Below, in pieces: positions 1 to 10,810 of a stretch of DNA of 64,000 nt. The translations under genes and the position numbers were made by a program. The notes beneath the pieces were generated by a model, which had not been told where the DNA came from, made no database searches, and saw only the letters and a program-made list of their open reading frames with translations. Source of the DNA: Okapia johnstoni (Eukaryota > Chordata > Mammalia > Artiodactyla > Giraffidae); contig CM044321.1 of the NCBI GenBank assembly GCA_024291935.2, positions 59,142,985 to 59,206,984 of the forward strand. Direction: 5' to 3'. Numbering within the stretch: position 1 is the first letter of the stretch; each line of letters starts with the position of its first letter.

Positions 1-361
1 ATCAAATTCCTCCATAAAAGACAAACAAATGAAAGAACAGACAAAGCAGCTGAAAGGACTAACCACATGCCTTGTATGTCTTCACTCATCAGACATTTAT
101 GGGGCTGCTGCTCTATACCAGGCTTGTGCAGCACTGGAGATGTCGCCATGCACAACATCCCAGGGCTTATATGCCAGTGAGGAAAGACAGGCGTATTCAT
201 TTCTTACGACTGCTGCAACAAGTTATTACAAACTGGGTGCTTTAAAACAGCAAAACTTTATTCTCACAGTTCTGGGGACAAGGAGCCCAAAATCCAGATG
301 TCAACAGGCAGCTCACCCTGTGAAGGCTCTGATTATTATTATCACCTAATTTTTTTTTAAC
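1..361. other. Non-coding flank with an old interspersed-repeat fragment
   Basis: No gene is seen. The part at about 205-345 (lost-pyrimidine version of 'acaaactgggtgctttaaa', then 'ctcacagttctggggacaag') resembles a common ancient mammalian interspersed repeat, probably an LTR or MER type, but I cannot name the family. The open frame covering 29-349 has no recognisable domain and is probably chance. Confidence 0.4.
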
Positions 362-512
362 GGGACTTCCCTAGTGGCTCAGATGGTAAAGAATCTGCCA
401 GCAATGCAGGAGACCTGGGTTCCATCCCTGGGTTGGGAAGATCCCCTGGAAAAGGAAATGTCAACCCACTCCAGTATTCTTGCCTGAGAAATACCAAGGG
501 CAGAGGAGCTAG
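362..512 (+). repeat. Bov-tA SINE, 3' truncated
   Basis: Begins with the tRNA-like head (ggacttccctagtggctcag, then taaagaatctgcc and ggttccatccctgg, the remains of boxes A and B) and runs into the Bov-A body (aacccactccagtattcttg). It stops inside the body near 'gcagaggagc', so the last 60 or so bases of the unit are missing. Confidence 0.88.
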
Positions 513-710
513 ATGTAAGTCTTACCATACACACCCAGTTTACAATTCCTTCAGAAAATAAGTTACATTTATACATTATACTCTTTTTTTTTTAATCTAA
601 AGCCGTTTCTGCTAAAACTTGAAGAGAAAAGCAGCATTTCAATTTACTTTTGTTCTCAACACAGTCGTCATTAAACAACAGGAAACTTAATTTTCCCTAA
701 GCACATGCAT

Positions 711-923
711 GGGGCTTCCCAGGTGACTCAATGGTAAAGCATCTGCCTGCCAAGCAGGGGATGCTGGTTCGATCCTTGGGTTGGGAAGATCCCTGGAGAA
801 GGAAATGGCAACCCCCTCCAGTATTCTTGGCTGAGGAATCCCACGGACAGAGGAGCCTGGCGGGCTACAGTCCGTGGGGTCGCAAAGAGTTGGACACCAC
901 TTAGCGACTAAACAGCAACAACA
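711..923 (+). repeat. Bov-tA SINE, near full length
   Basis: tRNA-like head from 'ggggcttcccaggtgactca', Bov-A body, and the usual tail 'ttagcgactaaacagcaacaac'. An antisense frame through it (687-1028) is a by-product of the repeat and not a gene. Confidence 0.92.
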
Positions 924-1409
924 AAGCATGTACAGATCGTTGTTGTTGCAAAAAAAATCACTCTCTTTTCCTAGGTCTAAATGTTTAGGGAAATTTGCTA
1001 GTATATCCACTCCCTCCTTTTTTTTCACAAGAATTTCCTACTTCAATGGGAATGTTTAGAAAGAGCATGAGGAGCTAGATGTTTTCACATGAGACTTTAA
1101 TAATACTGTACTTTGTATTTACATATTATGTAGTCTTGGTACGTCATAGCTCATTATCATTTCAAATTTAGAAACCAGTATGTGAAAGCACAAGGTTTAG
1201 AAGCAGCTCTCCCCTGCCCAACAGCAAGTTGTTAATGCCAGGATTGGAACTCAATTACTGACACATGTGTTTGTAGTCCTACAACATTCAAAGATCATTT
1301 TCATAACATGAAATGAAGTGTTCAGTAAGTAGGACATATCAATTATCAAACATTCCATTTATTCAAAATAATGTTAAGAACCTTGGAGCTTTAATCATAC
1401 AAATAACTG
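924..1409. other. AT-rich non-coding interval
   Basis: Nothing is recognised apart from a short poly-T run near 1018-1025. No coding frame or repeat family could be supported. Confidence 0.5.
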
Positions 1410-1650
1410 CATTAAACCCCATGTGTGCTCAGTCGCTCAGTCGTGTCCGACTCTTTGGGACCCCATGGCCTGTAGCCCCCCAGTCTCCTCTGTCCTTGGG
1501 ATTCTCCAGGCAAGAATACTGGAGTGGGTTGCCATTTCCTTCTCCACGGAGCTTCCTGACCCGGGGATCGAACCTGAGTCTCCTGTGTCTCCTGTATTGC
1601 AGGCATATTCTTTACCACTGAGCCACCAGGGAAGCCCCATTAAACCTCAT
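1410..1650 (-). repeat. Bov-tA SINE with 13-bp TSD
   Basis: The element proper is 1423-1637 on the minus strand. On the plus strand it reads from 'gctcagtcgctcagtcgtgt' to 'gagccaccagggaagcccc'. Flanking copies cattaaaccccat (1410-1422) and cattaaacctcat (1638-1650) differ at one base, which marks a LINE-mobilised insertion of moderate age. Confidence 0.93.
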
Positions 1651-2739
<1,089 letters not shown>

Positions 2740-2864
2740 TGAATTTCTCATGCGTGCTAAGTTGCTTTAGTCATGTCCAACTCTTTGCAACCCTCTGGAC
2801 TGTAGCCTGCCATGCGCCTCTGTCCATGGGATTCTCCAGGCAAGAATACTGGAGTGAATTTCTC
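2740..2864 (-). repeat. Single Bov-A unit with 10-bp TSD
   Basis: Only the Bov-A body is present (2750-2854, about 105 bp) and the tRNA-like head is absent. It is flanked by tgaatttctc at 2740-2749 and 2855-2864. It is either a 5'-truncated Bov-tA or a retroposed single monomer. Confidence 0.8.
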
Positions 2865-3156
2865 TTATTTGTTCTTAAAAGAGCTTTGAAGAATACATAG
2901 AAAGACTCTGTTCCTTTTATTCCACAATTACTATCTTCAAGAGTTCAAACAGGATTTGGTATTTAATGAACATGGTCCCAAGAAATATTTGGTCCAAATT
3001 TAGAAATAGTTCACAAGTAGTTTTAAAGAATGAACTAATTAAATGGATCTTTAATTTTCGAATATTTCACATTCTAAAATCTATTGCATGTAAATGGTAC
3101 ACTGAAATTATTCCACATCAGAGATAATGTTGACTATATGTTTTATTTTAAATACA

Positions 3157-3555
3157 GTTGACTAAAACAGCACAAGATTGAACTGCACAGGTACATTTAT
3201 ATGCAGATTTTTTCCAATAAATATGAACTATAGTACTAGAGGCTTAGACAGTAAAAGTCTGCCTGCAACGCAGGAGACCCGGATTCGTCCCTGGGTCAGA
3301 AAGGGCCTCTGGAGAAGGGAATGGCTACCCACTCTAGTATTCTTGCCTGGAGAATTCCATGGACAGAGAAGCCTGGCAGGCCACAGTCCATGGGGTTGCA
3401 AAGAGTCAGACATGGCTGAGCGACTAACACTTTCACACTATCCACAGTTGAATCCATGGATTTAGAACCCTGGAGCTGGAGGGCCAGCTATAAAATCATA
3501 CACAGATTTTTGACTGCTTGGAGGGCCAGCACCTCTAACCCTATCCTTCAAGATT
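3157..3555 (+). mobile_element. Tigger/mariner-class DNA transposon remnant, split by a SINE
   Basis: The left part (about 3157-3237: gttgactaaaacagcacaag, then 'ttgaactgcacaggtacatt') and the right part (about 3438-3555: 'tttttgactgcttggagggc', then 'ccttcaag') read like the two ends of a mammalian Tigger-type element. The Bov-tA at 3238-3437 sits between them. The family name is from memory and tentative. Confidence 0.45.
3238..3437 (+). repeat. Bov-tA SINE nested in an older element
   Basis: tRNA-like head with a degraded start ('gaggcttagacagtaaaagt'), Bov-A body, and tail 'gagcgactaacactttcac'. It interrupts the older DNA-transposon-like sequence on both sides, so it is the younger insertion. 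Confidence 0.88.
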
Positions 3556-4129
3556 CCAATGTACATGAAAATGACTCCCCCCAGACTTCTGGTTCTGTCA
3601 CTTGGCACATACAGTTTCTCCATAAGGTCTTGCTACTAAATGCTAAGCAGTAGAACAAACATCCTTTCTGAGCTTGCAAGGGAGTAATGGAAATTTCCAA
3701 GGGCCAAGAATGAAAGAAAGGTGAATTACTTTAGCTGCATGCTAATACCTGTCAAGAAGAGAAAGTTGGTCTTTCTTGAGCTGGGTTTGGGGTAGAAGGT
3801 AAAGTTGTCCTTATGAATGTGCAACAGTGGACCTGTACTATACAGGAGTTCCAGTTTGTACTTGCCCTCTATACCATACACATGTTCTTAGAACTCTCAT
3901 GCCAAGAAGTTAATTTAAAAATTGGAACTGGTCTCAAATATCTATGGACACATGGCAAAAGCAAACAAAAAGCCTATTCCACAGAAACCTGTTCACAACC
4001 CATGCCCCACAATAGTACTGCCAGAAAGTCTGTTGAAGACAAACTTAGAATATGAAATTTAAAGTACAACCCACCCTGATACAGTGTTTATAATGCAGGG
4101 CAGAATTAGACTCCAAGAATTTCAGGTAT
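3556..4129. other. Non-coding interval
   Basis: No gene or recognised repeat is seen. Confidence 0.4.
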
Positions 4130-4965
4130 AAATTATAAAATATATGTATCATGGTTAAAGATACAAAAGAAAAAAGTCAGAAAAAAATCCCAAGAAAAAA
4201 CAAGCTTGAAAAAGAACTTAATCCCACTTCTGGAAATGACAACTATCACAACAAATTAAAAAACTCAATGGGAAACAGATTAATAAACACAGCTGAGGAG
4301 AAGATTAGTAAAGTGGATGATAAGTTTGAGAAAATTATCCAGAATGCAAAATAAAGACTTGGGAAATATGAGAAGTTAACTGACATGGACGACAGAATGA
4401 CAGAGTATGACAAATACATTTTCAGGAGAGATAAGAAAGAATGAGAGAGAAGCAGTGGTCAAAGAGAATAATGGATAAAAATTATCCCAAATTGATTCAA
4501 AATATGAATCCTAAGATTCAGGAAACAAAACAAGCTTTGAGCAGAAAAAGTTAAATGAGATCCAAATCTAAACTCATTAAGGTAAAACTGCTCTTAAAAG
4601 CAACCATATAGGAATAAGATGGCACTCAGTCTGGATAACCAAACAGCTAACTTTCAGCCAAATTCTAAGCCACAACAATTGAAGATAACAGAATAGAATA
4701 ATATCCTCAAATAACTGTCAACCAAGATTTTTTTTTAATTCCACCGAACTACCATTTAAACATCAAGGCAAAATAAACGTGCATTCATTTCAGAGCACAG
4801 AAGGAATTATCACAGTAGACATTCACTGTCAGATCCTCTTAAAGATATAATTCAGAAAGAGGAAATTCAAAGAAAGAGATGTAAGAAGCAACAGTGAACA
4901 AAGAAACTTAAAAACACAGCATAAATCTAAAGATTTGGTTAATCAAAACAAAATTTTTAACAACT
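4130..4965 (+). mobile_element. Ancient L1 fragment with ORF1 remnant
   Basis: A 67-codon frame at 4151-4354 contains NTAEEKISKVDDKFEKIIQ, the pattern of the coiled-coil part of L1 ORF1 proteins. The sequence after it, rich in 'gattcaggaaacaaaac' and 'ataactgtcaaccaag' type phrases, also looks like an old L1 between ORF1 and ORF2. It carries many stops and is a dead copy. Confidence 0.55.
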
Positions 4966-4971
4966 AGGTGT

Positions 4972-5310
4972 TCACAAAAGCAAGATGGTTGTAAAACACT
5001 GAGGTGCAGTCACATGTAGGATGCAGTGGCATTCTAAGGCATTGCATCGTTGAAGACAAAAGTGGCAAAGGTGATCAATTTTAGGCTTGTTAAGCATGCC
5101 TGTGAGAAATGTAAGGATCATTGTTAAAAGGAGAAAAATACGAGGCCAGAAAAGTGGTGCCACACAGGATGGAGCAGAAGTGTTCAGCTGCCCCTTCCCA
5201 GACCTAGTAAAGCACCACAGGCTTTGAGGCCCCTTTCCTGTGGCTGCAGCAGACTTCGACAATGTCTGGAAGATAACAGTGCTGGAGTTTCTGTCCATGG
5301 GAAACCTTCT
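4972..5310. other. Unexplained GC-richer segment
   Basis: About 340 bp that differs in composition from the A-rich L1 sequence on both sides. A 108-codon minus-strand frame (4972-5298) crosses it, and the plus-strand frames are broken by stops. It could be a processed-pseudogene fragment, a transduced piece or an unlisted repeat. I do not recognise a parent gene. Confidence 0.3.
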
Positions 5311-5474
5311 GTGATATACAAATTTTTTTCAAGTATAGAAATAGTACATAATATTTCAGAATCAGCAGAGGGAAAAGATATATCAAAACTTTATTGATCC
5401 TACTGATAGAAGGTACAAATGGAGGAATAAAGGATTCAGACATAAAGCAAGATGAATAGAAATCTAAAATGTGG

Positions 5475-5785
5475 CACAAATAAACCTATCTACAAAACAG
5501 AAACAGACTCAGACATAAGGAAGAGACTTGTGGTTGCCAGGGTTGTGGGCAGCAGGGTAGAATGATGGTCTGGGAGTTTGGGGTTGGTAGATGCAAACCA
5601 TTATATATAGGATGGATAAACAACAAGGTCCTACTGTTACAGCACAGGGAACTGTATTCAATATCCTGTGATAAACCATAACAGAAAAGAATATAGAAAA
5701 GAATGTATGTATGTGTATAACTGAGTCATTTTGCTGTACAGCAGAGATTGGCACAACATTGCAAATCAGCTATACTCCAAATGAA
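5475..5785 (+). mobile_element. L1 3' end fragment
   Basis: Contains phrases typical of ruminant L1 3' UTRs: 'aaaacagaaacagactcaga', 'gcacagggaactgtattcaa', 'atatcctgtgataaaccata', 'gctgtacagcagagattggc'. The same block recurs in the L1 3' end at 29370-29570. Confidence 0.8.
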
Positions 5786-6222
5786 AAAGCACCAAATAAG
5801 TCACTTTTTGAAATACAGTGGTTCCCAGGTTGGATAGTCAAATTTTATCCAAATGCTAAAAGCAAAACATTTAAAACTAAAAACATCCAAGCTTGAAAGT
5901 AAATGGATACTAAATATATATCAAGCAAAGTCAAAATAAATCTGGAAAAATCATTTTTAGAGATAAAATAAACTGCAACATGAACTATTGCCCAAGAAGA
6001 CAGTTTTGTACTTGTGTTTGTCTAATATGATAACCTCAACTTACAATCAATCCACAGACATAAAGACTAATTTTAACTCATCTTTCTCAGAAGCTGATCA
6101 GACAACAGGACAATCAGCCTAGAGAGAAAAGACTGAAAATCTATTCTAATCATAAGCTTGGTCTAATGGAGACAAGCAAATACACATTATTCTCAAACAT
6201 CTATGGATTACTTATGAAAGAT
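5786..6222. other. Non-coding interval
   Basis: AT-rich. No gene or repeat could be supported. Confidence 0.4.
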
Positions 6223-6417
6223 GAAAGTGAAAGTCGCTCAGTTGTGTCCGACTCTTTGCGACCCCATGGACTATACCGTCCATGGAATTCCCCAGGCCAG
6301 AATACTGGAGTGGGTAGCCTTTCCCTTCTCCAAGGGATCTTCCCAATCCAGGAATTGAACCAGGGTCTCCTGCATTGCAGGCAGAGTCTTTACCAACTGA
6401 GCTATGAGGGAAGCCCT
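6223..6417 (-). repeat. Bov-tA SINE
   Basis: Plus-strand reading runs from 'gtgaaagtcgctcagttgtg' through 'gaatactggagtgggtagcc' to 'ctgagctatgagggaagccc', i.e. a near-complete unit on the minus strand. Confidence 0.9.
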
Positions 6418-6607
6418 ATGACTTTATGGTACTGCCACAAAACAAATCTCAGTTAATATCAAAGTTTATATCATTCAAATCAGAAAGGAAATAAATGAGA
6501 AACCAATACTATAGATAACCTTCCCCAAACAAGTATGACTTAAAAATCCACTTCTAAATAACTCATGTGTCAGTGAAAAAAATAATTGAAACTTTAAAAT
6601 GCTCTAT

Positions 6608-7525
6608 TTGTTGTTGTTCTTCAGTCACTAAGTCCTGTCCAACTCTTTGCAACCCCATGAACTTCAGTATGCAAGGCTTACCTGTCCTTCACTATCTCCC
6701 AGAGTCTTGCACAAAGTCACGTGCGTTGAATCGGTGATGCCATCCAACCATCTCATCCTCTGTTGCCCACTTCTCCTCTTGCCCTCAATCTTTCCCAGTA
6801 TCAGGGTCTTTTCCATTGAATTGGCTCTTCACATCGGTGGCCAAAATATTGAAGCTTCAGCATCAATCCTTCCAATGAATATTCAGGGTTGATTTCCTTT
6901 AGGATTGACTGGTTTGATCTCCTTGCTGTCCAAGAGACTCTCAAGAGTCTTCTCCAGCACCACAGTTCTAAACATCGGTTCTTTGGCACTCAGCCTCCTT
7001 TATAGTTCAGCTCTCACATCTGAATTACTGGAAAAACCATAGTTTTGACTAGATGGACCTTTGTTAGCAAAGTGATGTCCTTGTTTCTTAATACTCTGTC
7101 TAGGTTGGTCATAGCTTTTCTTCCAAGGGGCAAGTGTCTTCTAATTTCGTGGCTGCAGTCACCATCCATAGTGATTTTGGAGCCAAAGAAAATAGTCTGT
7201 CACTGTTTCCATTGTTTCCCCATCTATTTGTCATGAAGTGATGGTGGGACTGGATGCCATGATCTTAGTTTTTTGAATGTTGAGTTTTAAGCCAGCTTTT
7301 TCAGTCTGCTCTTTCACCTTCATCAAGAGGCCGTTTCATTCCTCATTGCTTCCTGCCATTATAGTGGTATCATCTGCATATCTGAGGTTGTTGATATTTC
7401 TTCTGGCAATCTTGATTCCAGCTTGTGAGTCATCTAGCCCAGCAATTAGCATGATGTACTCTGCATAAAAATTAAATAAGCAGGGTGATAATATATAGCC
7501 TTGATTTACTCCTTTCCGTACTGAA
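6608..7525 (-). mobile_element. BovB (RTE) LINE, 3' 0.9 kb
   Basis: The 3' tail (ttgttgttgttcttcagtca on the plus strand) lies at the left. Reading leftward from 7525 gives the end of the reverse transcriptase domain, including the codons for YADD at 7369-7380, and then the C-terminal region. Frames are broken by stops and indels (fragments at 6801-6989 and elsewhere). The 5' part, with endonuclease and most of the polymerase, is missing, which is usual for a 5'-truncated LINE. Confidence 0.88.
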
Positions 7526-9800
7526 CAATTATGGAAATATCATATTACAATTCGTGGGATGTAGCTCTGATGATAAAAGCATAGACTTAAATGCTTATAG
7601 AAGTGAAGAATAACCACTTAACCAATGAAAATCCATGAGCTAAGGATTCAAGGCAATAACTTAAGAAAAACAGATAATCAAAAAAAAAAAAAAAAACTAA
7701 AAGTTGAACAAAGTTTGACGAGGAGCTAGTTTTTTTCTAGTTCTGTGTAAAAAGGCAAGCTATTCTTCTCTCTAATATAATAATAATAACTCTCTCAGTT
7801 GGGTGACAAGAACCTGGGTTTCTGGCAAAGTGTTTACTAGAAAACATTCTCTAGGAAACAAAACAAACATCCATTCATTCAATTCAGCAAACAACAGCAG
7901 CAGGACTCTGTGTGGCCTAACACACCACGGTCACCTTATGGGAGTATTCACAGGTTACCACCCTTCTAGAGTGTTTTTCTCCTTAAAGCATTCTTGTTTC
8001 CCTGCCTTTGTGTGTTGCTTATTTATTTATGCTCAGAAGGTATCAAGGCGCCCCGTAGATAATCTATCCCACAGGTTTTGGAATAACCTATATTGCTGGA
8101 GCATGTTGCTTGGAAATGAGAAAGCAGAGGAAAAAAAATGACTCTGGACTGCTTTCCCAAGATACACATCAAGGGAAATTGTCCACTTGCTTTATAGAAG
8201 TAATCCAACTCTAAGTACAAAGTGGAAGGATCAAAGACAACATGCAAAAGGAAATTTAAAATAGAAGGAACCACCAAAATGTGTGCTGACGTGTGCCTAT
8301 TAGCCAGTCTGCAAAGGCATTCATCATCCAGAGAAGATTAAAATGCCTTTAAAAACATATTTGTAGGCTGAAAATCTGAAGCCAATTTCACATTTACTGT
8401 AAAGAATCAAAGAAAGCATCTTTTGGGAAAATTATACATACAATAAAATTCCACTGCTGAGCTATACTGGTCCCTGAGGCCCTAGGTAAACTTCAGATCT
8501 CTGGCGAGCTTTGCAAAGTCTCTTTATTTTACTATTTTAGTACAGTATTTCCATTTAATCCTTTCTCAAATATATTAACAGTCAAAGAAAACAAATTAAT
8601 AGGAATAGGCTTTCCATGGGACTCTTAAGCCAAGGAAGGGAAAAATAAAACAGGTGGTTGCTTCTCTTCCTTTCTGGAAGGTCTGAAGGCCAACTATGGA
8701 TCCAACAACCGTGACCTCCAACCCAACCTCTACTGCAGAAGGCAGGGGCCGCCAGTGACAGCCTTAAAGCAACAGCATATTAAATGGCACAGGGTTTTCA
8801 GTAGAAACTCACATGATCAATATTGGTGATGATTTCACTTATGGTGCTTTCCACTCAATGACAGAGGGCATTCTCCCAGCAGCTTTTATTTAGCAAGTCC
8901 CAGATGCTTCCAGAAATGATGTAATATCCTACACGGTGCTTTGAGCGCTTTGCCAGAATTAGAACATGATGGTGGCTGAGCAATCTAAAAGCAGGTTTTG
9001 GAACATCTAAAGCCTGTGTAATCTCAGATTTTGGATATGAAATGTATTGATTGCTACAGTGGTCCAAATCAATGGCCAGCACTTACATTTTAAAATGAGT
9101 TGAGATAATCTCTCATGACTCAACTAATCTACTGGGACAATGGCATCAGTCTGTTTGCCTGTTAATAAATCTGTTAAATTTATTTCAAATGTGTACCTAG
9201 CCTCTAATACATGACTTATCACTACACTGGATAAAAGGCAATAAGACATAGCACCTGACCTCTAAAGAGCTTATAACTTAGTAGAAGGAATCACACACAT
9301 AAGGCATATCTCCCAATGTCCAGTGAAATGTGATGAGTGAGGGATATGGTGAAAAAAAAAATAAAAAAACCCAGTCCTACAGAAGAACAGACATTTATAG
9401 ACTCATGATCTAAACTGTACACAGTTCATTCTGTGGGGGAATGCTTTCAATAGCACACCTGATGTGTGGTTGCCCAAAATTTGCAAGATGCGCAAGATGA
9501 AAAAGTTATGGAGATTGTCTGAACAAAAATGTGAATGTACTTAACACTACCCTTAAAACAGTAAATTTCGCTTTGGTTCTTTTTCTACTACAATTAAAAA
9601 AAAAAATAGTGGTTGAGACTATCAGGTTACTGCCAGCCTTTGTAGAAGGGAATGGAAATTTGGATGAGGCATCAGCGAAATGGTAGGTGAGAAGGACTGT
9701 ACAGTTGCTATAAGAGAGATGGTGTTGGGGGAAGCAGTATTTGACTCATAGAGGAAAGAGATGGCCCAGAATTAGAATAAATGATACTGTTACTGAAAGG
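7526..9800. other. Long non-coding interval, mostly unrecognised
   Basis: Contains a poly-A run at about 7680-7697. Near 9195-9310, 'acctctaaagagcttataac' recalls the 3' end of an L2/MIR3-type element. No exon-like frame was found: the 112-codon frame at 7803-8141 and the 84-codon frame at 8023-8277 lack known motifs. Confidence 0.4.
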
Positions 9801-10535
9801 TGTGTGGTCTGGCTGCTCACTGCTCAAAATCCAATAAACAGGCCAGACTGATGGGAAGGAAAGTTTGCTTTATTTCAGATGCCGGCAACTGGGGTGGGGA
9901 GGGTGGCAGACATCTGTCCAAAGGCCAACTCCCGCCCCCCTCATTGGCAACCAGTGGGCAGGAGCTTTTATAGATAGAAGTGGGGAAGGGGCTCCATGCA
10001 GAAACAGCACAGTCAGCTCTGACAGTCATCCTCAAATTGGTCCTCAGGGGTCTGACCAGCATTGTCTTGGTTATCTAGGTACAGTTATTCTTCAGTTCCG
10101 GGGTCCACTTGTTCCCATTTCTTTGCGGTCAGTTCTCGGAATTGTGGCAGCTCACGTCCTGAGTACAGTCTGGTCATCATGTAGTTAACTTCTCCACCTT
10201 GTGTTTTAGTATTTATGAGACAGCTCACAGGATATGGCTCAGAATACTATCTATAGCACTTGAGAAAGAACTAAAGGTCCTTGACTATTGTTAATAACTA
10301 CATTATTATTATTTAGTCTCCTTTGACTGTTTTTTCTTTGTTTCCGGGTTTCTCATTTCTCTGATTAAACTTATTCTTTGACTAAAGTTTTCCATAGACA
10401 AAAGGCAAGCAAAGGTCAGGGGCCGGTGGCGGGTGGAGGCAAGGACCGTAGGGTCCTGCTCAATTTCAATACCAGTGAAAACCTGGAGCCAGGTGGGGCC
10501 TGGGACTGGGAGGAGATCAGTCTGAAAAAACAACA
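9801..10535 (-). mobile_element. Probable endogenous-retrovirus solo LTR
   Basis: Read on the minus strand, it has a TATAAAAG box (plus coordinates 9965-9972), then about 95 bp downstream an AATAAA signal (9869-9874), then a short U5-like end finishing near 9801. This order and spacing fit U3-R-U5 of a retroviral LTR. U3 extends to about 10535. Plausible TG/CA termini exist, but I found no convincing target-site duplication, so the ends are approximate. No internal retroviral genes lie beside it. The family is not named. Confidence 0.55.
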
Positions 10536-10654
10536 GAGCATCATGTTACCTATTCAGAATAAGCTGGTGCAGAAAGCCTTGAATGCCGGTCAAGTCCCTG
10601 GAACTTCTGAGCATGGCACACCAGCATTTGAAGCACACTGGTCAAGCCTTTGAG

Positions 10655-10810
10655 CCTGAGCACCTCTTAGGCGCCAGGCTCCTTATACACCATATTTCAC
10701 TCAGCCCTCACAACCATCCAAGAATTAGAGATGAAAAGAAATGCTGCTTGGAGAAATTAAATGACATCCCTAAGTCACACAGCAAGTAAGTGGCAGAACT
10801 GAAATTTACC
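10655..10810 (+). repeat. MIR SINE
   Basis: Ancient MIR pattern: 'gagcacctcttaggcgccag', 'ctcagccctcacaaccatcc', and the end 'aagtcacacagcaagtaagt' followed by 'ggcagaactg'. Confidence 0.8.

Noticed and set aside
362..512. tRNA gene in the head of Bov-tA copies
   Set aside because: The head is tRNA-derived with box A and box B remnants, but no cloverleaf or intact anticodon arm remains, and the same sequence recurs as a SINE across the window.
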